Source: Bacillus sp. sid0103 (GTDB lineage: Bacteria; Bacillota; Bacilli; Bacillales_B; DSM-18226). Taken from it: a stretch of DNA of 64,000 nt. The notes below the pieces were generated by a model that ran no database searches, had not been told where the DNA came from, and saw only the letters and a program-made list of their open reading frames with translations. Of this stretch, positions 54,379 through 61,153 are shown piece by piece; positions within the stretch are counted from its first letter, which is position 1; the number at the start of each line of letters is the position of its first letter. The stretch spans positions 186,001 to 250,000 of the forward strand of contig NZ_JAHUWN010000002.1 of the NCBI RefSeq assembly GCF_019219025.1, written 5' to 3'. A program made the position numbers and the translations under genes.

Positions 54379-54480
54379 GTGTTTCTCCCCTTTGATATTG
54401 TTATTATTTTTCAAGGAAATTAAACGTGACATAAAAACCATCATACTAATCTATTCTATGCTTTCATTAGAGGAAGTCTT

Positions 54481-55881
54481 TTAATTGATTAATTCCTGCT
54501 TCTCACTATTAAATTGTGGGAGATATTGTTTGTGAACCTCTAAATATTCATCCAATATCGCTTTTGCCACGGTATATGAAGGAACCAAAGGATGTACAGT
54601 TAATGCTTTTAGCGCTGTGTCATAATCACCGGTCACTGCTGCCTCGACCGCTAATCTCTCATATGTTTTAACAGGCTTTATTAACGACATCGCTACATCT
54701 GGTACTTCGCCAACAGATAATGGAAAATAGCCATTTTCGTTCACTAAACAAGGAACCTCAACCACATCATCATGATGAAGCCCAGCTATTGTACCGTTAT
54801 TTGGTATGTTCAATGTTAATACTTGCTGCTTGTTATATTTAATGCTTTTGATAATATTTAAAGCAAGACCTTCGTAACCTTCTTCTTCATATGTGATTTC
54901 AATTTTTTCTTCTTTCTCATACACATTATGAACATTACCAGAAGTTTCACGTGACATATATGTGTTGTTTCGCTCTTCCATTGTTTGCTTGTAGTCTGCC
55001 CAAGCTTTTGCAACATTTCCTGATTTCACATGATCATATAACCGCTCTAAAAGAGGTCTTCCTAGTTTAACAATTTGTTCCCCACGAGTTTCATTTGACT
55101 CGTTGATATTTTTTACAGCCTGATCTGTATAATAAAAATAGTATAGATATTCATTTGGAAGCATTCCGATGTTACGTATTAAGTCTGGATCAAAAAAGCT
55201 AAAAATATGAGAAGTACGTGAAAGAGACTCATAGTTTTCTAGAATTTCAGGAAGCTTATCTTCGCCGCCTACGATCACCGAAGGCACCCATCCTAAATGA
55301 TTTAAACCAAAGTAAGTAGCTTGTAGTCTTGTATGAGGTACTCCAAGAAACTTCCCTAATGCATTTTTAATGCCCGCATGAGCATCACAAATTCCAATGA
55401 CTTTATCATGATGACCATATGTATTGAGGGCTTGAGCAAGAAGCCCTGATGGATTCGTGAAATTCAGGAGCCATGCTTGCGGAGCAACTTCATGAATGAT
55501 TTTGGTATACTCAATCATAACTGGAATGGTACGCAATGCCATTGCAAATCCGCCAGGTCCAGTTGTTTCTTGACCGATTACTCCATGTTTTAGTGATACA
55601 CGTTCATCAAGAACTCGAGACTCTTCTTGACCGACCCGAATAGCAGAATAGATAAACTCAGCACCTCTGACAGCCTCTCTGATGTCAGAAGTAAAAGTCA
55701 GTTTAAACGAAGCTTTGTGTTGTTCTACAAGATATTTTGAAAGTTCTCCCATCACCAAAAGTCGATTTTCATCATTATCAAATAGTGTCACTTCGCTTAA
55801 ATGTAGGTCAGGATGTTTAAATAACCCCTGGATTAATTGAGGAGTTCTCATTCCAGCTCCTCCAAGAACTGTTAACTTCAT
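54481..55881 (-). CDS. NAD+/metal-dependent glycosidase, GH4
   Basis: A 466-residue GH4 enzyme. The NAD motif VLGGAGMRTP lies at the N-terminus, NPSG at 143-146, and the metal ligands are C165 in GICDAHAG and H195 in GLNHLGW. GH4 enzymes cleave glycosides by oxidation and elimination; many act on 6-phospho sugars. The residue after C165 is D, as in phospho-alpha-glucosidases (CDMP), but the usual MP is replaced by AH. The substrate is therefore uncertain. Its ATG overlaps the PfkB stop (ATGA), which suggests the kinase product is its substrate or product. Confidence 0.88.
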   Translation of the reverse strand: MKLTVLGGAGMRTPQLIQGLFKHPDLHLSEVTLFDNDENRLLVMGELSKYLVEQHKASFKLTFTSDIREAVRGAEFIYSAIRVGQEESRVLDERVSLKHGVIGQETTGPGGFAMALRTIPVMIEYTKIIHEVAPQAWLLNFTNPSGLLAQALNTYGHHDKVIGICDAHAGIKNALGKFLGVPHTRLQATYFGLNHLGWVPSVIVGGEDKLPEILENYESLSRTSHIFSFFDPDLIRNIGMLPNEYLYYFYYTDQAVKNINESNETRGEQIVKLGRPLLERLYDHVKSGNVAKAWADYKQTMEERNNTYMSRETSGNVHNVYEKEEKIEITYEEEGYEGLALNIIKSIKYNKQQVLTLNIPNNGTIAGLHHDDVVEVPCLVNENGYFPLSVGEVPDVAMSLIKPVKTYERLAVEAAVTGDYDTALKALTVHPLVPSYTVAKAILDEYLEVHKQYLPQFNSEKQELIN

Positions 55882-56822
55882 ACCAATTCCTCCGTTTCAT
55901 TTTGTTTGTTGGTATTTAAAAACTCTGCTTCTACTTGGGTCCAATACGGACTTTTAGTCGCTCCGCCTAAACCTTCTACTGAGCATGCACCACAAAAATT
56001 CCCTAATCGAACTGCTTCCTCTATTTCATATCCTTTTAAAAGACCGGTTAAAACGCCGGCAGCAAACACATCGCCTGCTCCAGTTGTATCAATAGGATTT
56101 TTCTTGAATCCAGGAACTACAACATCTTCCCCTTGTATACCTACCAAAGCTCCTTTTGGTCCAATTTTGATTATGATCAAAGTGTCTTCACACCACTTTT
56201 GAAGGGTATGTAGGGCATCTTCGGCAGAAGTATTGCTGGTCATATATAGAGCTTCCTTTAAATTTGGTGTAAAAAAGTCACTATGCTGTATCATTTCTAT
56301 TAATTTGGGATCCTTTAACCATTTCTCATCCCATCCGATGTCAACCGATACTTTCATTCCTTTTTCTTTTGCTAATTGAATGGAGGATAATGACTTAGGC
56401 CCTGCTCCCAAGTGTAGGATGGAAGCATCCACATTCTCAATAATAGAATTCGTGTACTCTTCCAAGTTGAAATCCTTTGTATCATCTTGATAAGAGAGAA
56501 ATGAACGATCACCACCATAGTTGATGGCAACGGATAGCGTTCGAAGAGGTTGATTCAATTTTTTCATTAGTTTGGTAGATACACCTTCTGATTCAAGGCT
56601 GGTTAACACAAACTGACTTAACACGTCATTACCAATAGGGGAAATAATCGCTACTTTGAGGCCTAATCTTGCAAAAGCAACTGCAGTAGTATAGGCTGCA
56701 CCGCATGTGAACTCAAATGCACCGCAATAAACTTCCTCTCCTGGACTCGGCATTTTTGGTATGGATGAAAATATTACATCTGTGGACACTACTCCTTGAA
56801 CTAATACATCATATTTTTCCAT
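55878..56822 (-). CDS. PfkB-family carbohydrate kinase
   Basis: A 314-residue ribokinase-type kinase from ATG 56822, which has AAAGGAG six bases upstream; ten extra codons in the longer frame are unsupported. Features are VLVQGVVSTDVIF at the N-terminus and DTTGAGDVFAAGVLTG with the catalytic aspartate near residue 250. It is the first gene of the second sugar operon. It probably phosphorylates a sugar released or imported by the system, before or after GH4 action. Confidence 0.87.
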   Translation of the reverse strand: MEKYDVLVQGVVSTDVIFSSIPKMPSPGEEVYCGAFEFTCGAAYTTAVAFARLGLKVAIISPIGNDVLSQFVLTSLESEGVSTKLMKKLNQPLRTLSVAINYGGDRSFLSYQDDTKDFNLEEYTNSIIENVDASILHLGAGPKSLSSIQLAKEKGMKVSVDIGWDEKWLKDPKLIEMIQHSDFFTPNLKEALYMTSNTSAEDALHTLQKWCEDTLIIIKIGPKGALVGIQGEDVVVPGFKKNPIDTTGAGDVFAAGVLTGLLKGYEIEEAVRLGNFCGACSVEGLGGATKSPYWTQVEAEFLNTNKQNETEELV

Positions 56823-56856
56823 GTGTCTCTCCTTTCGTGAAGTCTTACTCATAATG

Positions 56857-57190
56857 TTGTTATTACAACTGTACTCACTTACATTGTTTCATGGTGTGTT
56901 CAAAATTTAGAGATATATTAAAATCTTATACTTCTAAGTGAAAACGGTTTCAAATTCAAGTAAAAAATTTTAAGTTGCAGAATTCTTGATGTGAAGTTAA
57001 TGAACAACTTGTTATGTCATTACTACATCTTATGTTAGTACATGGGCAAAGGAACGTCAATATGAATTTCACTAATTTTCTAAATTCATAACAAAATACA
57101 ACTAATACCCCTGTATAAAACGTTTTTCACCACTCAGTTGAACTTATCAAAAAAATCTCAACTTTCTTTTTTCGTCAACTTGTTATAACA
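56857..57190. promoter_or_regulatory. Three TTGTTAT-nnCA operator-like sites and a cre site
   Basis: TTGTTATTACA at 56857-56867, TTGTTATGTCA at 57009-57019 and TTGTTATAACA at 57180-57190 share TTGTTATnnCA in the same orientation. The first lies within the half-palindrome GTTGT-TATT-ACAAC, and the last contains the perfect palindrome TGTTATAACA. They span the 409-base divergent region between the PfkB operon and the GntR gene. TGAAAACGGTTTCA at 56939-56952 matches the CcpA cre consensus. No ORF is seen in the gap. Confidence 0.65.
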
Positions 57191-57231
57191 TGATTACAAA
57201 AGAAAAGAATTTTAAGGGCGAGTGAAAATAT

Positions 57232-57963
57232 ATGAAAAACAAAACTGGAACTGCATTGTATTATTCTATAAAAGAAAAAATTATTGAGCGGATCGATCGA
57301 GAAATATATCAAGTAGGAGGGAAACTTCCTAGTGAGACTGCTCTTTGTTTGGAATTTGAAGTTAGCCGGACTACCATTCGTCTAGCTCTTCAACAACTTG
57401 AACAAGAAGGACGAATCTACAAATTGCAAGGAAAAGGAACCTTCGTTGCACAACCAAAAATCCAAGAAACGATTACTCAAACGATTAAAAGTTTTTCAGA
57501 GCAAATGATGAGTATGGGACTTCAATCTCATTCCGAAGTGTTAAGTATCGAAACGATACCTGCAACTTTATTTCTCGCAAATTCTTTAGACATACAGCCG
57601 AACGACCCTGTCTTTAAGCTTGTTCGTTTGCGGTTTGCCGGGCAAAAACCTTATCAGCATTCCACATCCTATGTACCTTGGAAAGTAGCACCTGACTTAA
57701 TTCATGATGATTGTTCAGGCTCTTTATTCGAATTGCTTAAAACAAAATATAGTTTGAAATTCTTAAAATCTATTGAATCGATCGAGCCTGTAATCCCAAC
57801 GCTGCAAATTAGTAATTTATTAGGGATTCCTGAGAACACCCCATCCTTCCAATCAGAGTCCCTTACGTATTCAACTGAAATGATCCCAATCGAATATTCA
57901 ACCACTATTGTTCGAGGGGATTTTGCGAAATTTGTGACGGAGCGCTATTATCAAATCAAGTAA
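57232..57963 (+). CDS. GntR-family regulator with UTRA domain
   Basis: A 243-residue HutC/GntR regulator. The N-terminal winged helix (about 5-75) includes KLPSETALCLEFEVSRTTIR and LQQLEQEGRIYKLQGKGTFV. The UTRA effector domain covers about 95-235 and ends with VRGDFAKFVTERYYQI. UTRA regulators often bind phosphosugars such as glucosamine 6-phosphate. It is divergent from the PfkB-GH4-ABC-NagB operon and is its likely repressor. Confidence 0.9.
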   Translation: MKNKTGTALYYSIKEKIIERIDREIYQVGGKLPSETALCLEFEVSRTTIRLALQQLEQEGRIYKLQGKGTFVAQPKIQETITQTIKSFSEQMMSMGLQSHSEVLSIETIPATLFLANSLDIQPNDPVFKLVRLRFAGQKPYQHSTSYVPWKVAPDLIHDDCSGSLFELLKTKYSLKFLKSIESIEPVIPTLQISNLLGIPENTPSFQSESLTYSTEMIPIEYSTTIVRGDFAKFVTERYYQIK

Positions 57964-57988
57964 TTGGTTAGGGGAAGTGAGGATATTT

Positions 57989-58576
57989 ATGAAAGTGCAG
58001 TACGGGAAGTTTTTTACTATTACTGAACGTGTATCAAATCTCTTTTTTTTAAATCTACTTTGGATTGTAGCATGTTTACCACTCTTCACTATAATCCCTT
58101 CTACAGCTGCTATGTTCGGTGTTTTTAGAGAATGGGTGACTAAAAAGGAAACGAGTATTTTTCGACTCTTCTTTCAAAAATTCAAAGAAAATTTTAAGCA
58201 AAGCATGGTTCTTGAGCTTGCTTGGTTATTTTATTTAGGCATTGCATATGCCAATCTTAGCATTCTTGATAATTTCAATGGCATGTTTCGTACGGTTATT
58301 TTATCAATTTTAATTACCATAGGTTTCTTGCTTGTTATTATGTCAATTTATATGGTCACAATAATGGTGCATTATAATCTCTCCATACAAACATTGTGGA
58401 AGAATTCGTTCCTATTATCCTTAACCTGCTTTCCGTCAACTTTCATTATTATTATGATCGTATGCATAATGGCAACAATCACCTATTTCCTACCCATCGT
58501 TCTGACTTTTGTTTTTAGCGTCACAGCTTATTTACTCTTTTTACTTTGTTTTCGAACGATTAGAATATCTGACTAA
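57989..58576 (+). CDS. DUF624 (YesL-like) membrane protein
   Basis: A 195-residue integral membrane protein from ATG 57989 (AGTGAGG upstream; an in-frame GTG at 57977 is too close to its site). It has about five hydrophobic segments, beginning with FFLNLLWIVACLPLFTIIPS. DUF624 proteins such as YesL are found beside CUT1 sugar transporters in Bacillus and Paenibacillus. Their role is unknown; transporter assembly has been guessed. It follows the GntR gene and ends at a strong terminator. Confidence 0.82.
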   Translation: MKVQYGKFFTITERVSNLFFLNLLWIVACLPLFTIIPSTAAMFGVFREWVTKKETSIFRLFFQKFKENFKQSMVLELAWLFYLGIAYANLSILDNFNGMFRTVILSILITIGFLLVIMSIYMVTIMVHYNLSIQTLWKNSFLLSLTCFPSTFIIIMIVCIMATITYFLPIVLTFVFSVTAYLLFLLCFRTIRISD

Positions 58577-58632
58577 ATTTTATAAAAGTGAATCGACTGG
58601 AATAAGGTTATAGAAAATTCTTTACCCAGATA

Positions 58633-58671
58633 AAAAGTGTAAAGGCCCATACCTTGGGCCTTTACACTTTT
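58633..58671. terminator. Bidirectional terminator between DUF624 and DUF5054 genes
   Basis: AAAAGTGTAAAGGCCCA pairs perfectly with TGGGCCTTTACACTTTT around a 5-base loop. It lies between converging genes and can stop transcripts from both strands. Confidence 0.9.
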
Positions 58672-58675
58672 ATAA

Positions 58676-60784
58676 CTAATGTGATTTCAATTTCAATGTA
58701 AATCTGCTTTTTCCATCTTCTTCATACCACATTGGGAAGTTGGTTCCCCAAATATTGTTGTAGAGATTAAAGTGAAATCCACCTTCTAATGAAGCAAAAG
58801 TATTGTCAAACTGTAGTAGTCTTTTTTCACCTGGTGAGACTAGAGGAGAATCTTTTGTCTCGATTACCGCTTCTCCTTCTGCCCCATAATAATATAGACC
58901 TGAAGCAACAGAATGAAGGTTTCGATTGCCGTTTTTCACAACTTCTAGTGGAGATATTTGTTCACCCAGCTTATCCAGTCTCCATATATTTGGATTATCA
59001 ACTTGCAAGGCAAACGAAAACCACATTGCTTCTGGCAGGCGGTTTGCTTCCTTATCGAACCAATTAAGCTCAATATCTATTTGTTCATTGTTCTTAGAAA
59101 ACTTGTATTCTATCGTAACCTCTTTTGGAGATCCAAATGATTCTACTGCATGTTTCGGCATACTTAAATGGACGATTACATCATCACTTGCTTTTGTTTC
59201 AATTTTGCTTAATGAAAGGATAGAAGGTTGATAGATTTCATGTTTCGGTCTTGGATTGACGAGTTCTATCCCCGGTTTTCCCTGGTCCGCATCAGACCAC
59301 TGATAGGTTTGACTAGTGTTCTCAACATATTCGTCGAACCATCGATAATAATTTTCTACTCCAAATGACTCGTAAACAAAAACGCCAATCCGGTTTTGTC
59401 TGTTCGTCCACTCTTTTCCGTTTCCGTTAACTAAACTAGATATGGAGCCATCCTCTGCAAATTGTACTGTAAACCCTCCAAGAGAATAAGACTTGTTCGT
59501 TTCTAATGTCTCACTACCCGGTTCCCGCTTTTGTGCCTCTAATGATCCGAATGCAGCAAAAACTTCCTTTTGGAGATTAGCAGATAAGGCAGCAACAGCT
59601 TTTTGAATATATCCACGCTGTTCCTTCCAGGAATTTTCGAATAGTTGATAGGTTCCACTTTTCCGTGATTCAGAAAAAACCTGCTCTGATAAACGGTCAA
59701 ACTCATCCATGGCAAATGAACCTATATAACTATATTTATCTGGAACCGAATCTTCAGCAATCTCATTTCTTTCTCTAGCATTTTGAAAATCTTGCTTTGA
59801 ATAATTTTTATAATCATTGAGGTGTTTTTTCTCATCTAATCCCCATGTATGTTCTGGAACTAAAAGCAGCCAATCAGAAAACTGTGTATACTCTTCACTA
59901 TTTACTTCTAACTTACCTTCAGAAACCCACTTATTTCGGAGTCTAAGTAATTCCCGGTATTGAGCTACCTTCTTAGGATCTGTAGCCACTCCATGTATCC
60001 AGGAATCACCAATTTCTTCATGGACTACAGGAAAATTGTGTTTAAAGTCCTGTATCTTTGCAGCAAATGCATCCATAGTAGATGCTCTTATGGCAGCGTT
60101 AGGAAATCTTTCCTGTAAACTGGCAAACTCTGCTTTAATATCATCAATTGACGGTGGCCCGCAATTATCTCCGGTATGCGCAAACACCATTACCTCATGT
60201 AGGTCATCTAGTTTAAGAACATCACCATAATTGTCCGCATAGTTAACGATAATTTCAGAACCATCTTGCCCCTTCCATACAAATATCGATGGAACGGAAG
60301 GAACTTTTGAGGCTGGGTTCACTCCTATATGCAAATATTTAATTCCATTACTTGCCAAATAGGGAATCACTGCTTTTGTATGACCAGGTACGTCCGTCAT
60401 TTTTGCAGTGGAAGTCTGTTTTCCATATTGAGAATCTAATCGTTTTGCAATCGATAGACCATATTGAAATAGCTCAGCATCCATTAATTCCGTATGTGTT
60501 GTAAATGGAAGTCCATGCCATGTGATAAATCCTTTTTGAATCGCAGCTTCCATTTTTCGTTTCTCTTCATTATTTGCTTGTCTCAAATACTCCTGAATAA
60601 GCCACGAGCCTGTCGTCCATACAAAACCTATTGAAGAATCTTCTTTCTCAAGGCTGTCTGCTAGTTCAATGGCCTTGGGTATGTATGACTTAATATATTG
60701 TTCAGTCACATTCTCTGCTAAATCGGTAAAGCCGATATCCAGATGTGTTTTAAAGATGACATGAACCACTTCAATCTCTTTCAT
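58676..60784 (-). CDS. DUF5054 protein, GH38-like
   Basis: A 702-residue cytoplasmic protein from ATG 60784; the longer frame starts at a GTG within the probable AAGGTGG site. The N-terminal domain has GH38-type motifs: VIFKTHLDIGFTDL (metal H and D), TTGSWLIQEYL, and MTDVPGHTKAVIPYL with a likely nucleophile aspartate. A C-terminal beta-sandwich ends the chain. DUF5054 proteins are related to alpha-mannosidases but their substrate is unknown. The neighbouring complete GH38 suggests a shared mannose-rich substrate. It lies between an aldo/keto reductase fragment and a terminator. Confidence 0.8.
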   Translation of the reverse strand: MKEIEVVHVIFKTHLDIGFTDLAENVTEQYIKSYIPKAIELADSLEKEDSSIGFVWTTGSWLIQEYLRQANNEEKRKMEAAIQKGFITWHGLPFTTHTELMDAELFQYGLSIAKRLDSQYGKQTSTAKMTDVPGHTKAVIPYLASNGIKYLHIGVNPASKVPSVPSIFVWKGQDGSEIIVNYADNYGDVLKLDDLHEVMVFAHTGDNCGPPSIDDIKAEFASLQERFPNAAIRASTMDAFAAKIQDFKHNFPVVHEEIGDSWIHGVATDPKKVAQYRELLRLRNKWVSEGKLEVNSEEYTQFSDWLLLVPEHTWGLDEKKHLNDYKNYSKQDFQNARERNEIAEDSVPDKYSYIGSFAMDEFDRLSEQVFSESRKSGTYQLFENSWKEQRGYIQKAVAALSANLQKEVFAAFGSLEAQKREPGSETLETNKSYSLGGFTVQFAEDGSISSLVNGNGKEWTNRQNRIGVFVYESFGVENYYRWFDEYVENTSQTYQWSDADQGKPGIELVNPRPKHEIYQPSILSLSKIETKASDDVIVHLSMPKHAVESFGSPKEVTIEYKFSKNNEQIDIELNWFDKEANRLPEAMWFSFALQVDNPNIWRLDKLGEQISPLEVVKNGNRNLHSVASGLYYYGAEGEAVIETKDSPLVSPGEKRLLQFDNTFASLEGGFHFNLYNNIWGTNFPMWYEEDGKSRFTLKLKSH

Positions 60785-60881
60785 GTTACTATTCGCCACC
60801 TTATGTAAGACTCTATGCGTTTACTATTTCCGACATTTTTATGAGATTCGTTAGGCTAAGTTCTAAGCTTTATGTCTCATC

Positions 60882-61106
60882 TTATTTCGCTCCTCCTATT
60901 TTCGATTCACATAAGTTGAGCAGGTCCATTTCTTCAGAAGTTAACAATATTTCCGACCCCTTGAGCGAAGACAATAACTCCTCTACTTTTTCAGGACTAA
61001 TAATCGCAGCCGTTGGATAATGCTGGTTCAGCACATAAGCGAGGGCAATTTCAATGGCGCTAGCTCCCTTTTCTTCTGCTAGCTTTTGGGCCCAATTTAA
61101 AACCAC
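60882..61106 (-). pseudogene. C-terminal fragment of an aldo/keto reductase
   Basis: A 74-codon frame encodes the end of an aldo/keto reductase: QKLAEEKGASAIEIALAYVL, then an IISPEKVEELLSSL segment of the NADPH-binding C-terminus. The N-terminal barrel (about 240 residues) is absent, the frame has only an internal GTG as a start, and the GH38 terminator begins just upstream. It is a truncated relic. Confidence 0.75.
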
Positions 61107-61118
61107 GAACCAGCATGC

Positions 61119-61144
61119 AAAAAGGGGAGAATTCTCCCCTTTTT
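61119..61144. terminator. Terminator after the GH38 alpha-mannosidase gene
   Basis: AAAAAGGGGAGAA and TTCTCCCCTTTTT form a perfect 26-base palindrome, with T-runs on both strands, 10 bases after the GH38 stop. Confidence 0.75.
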
Positions 61145-61153
61145 ACCTCTATC

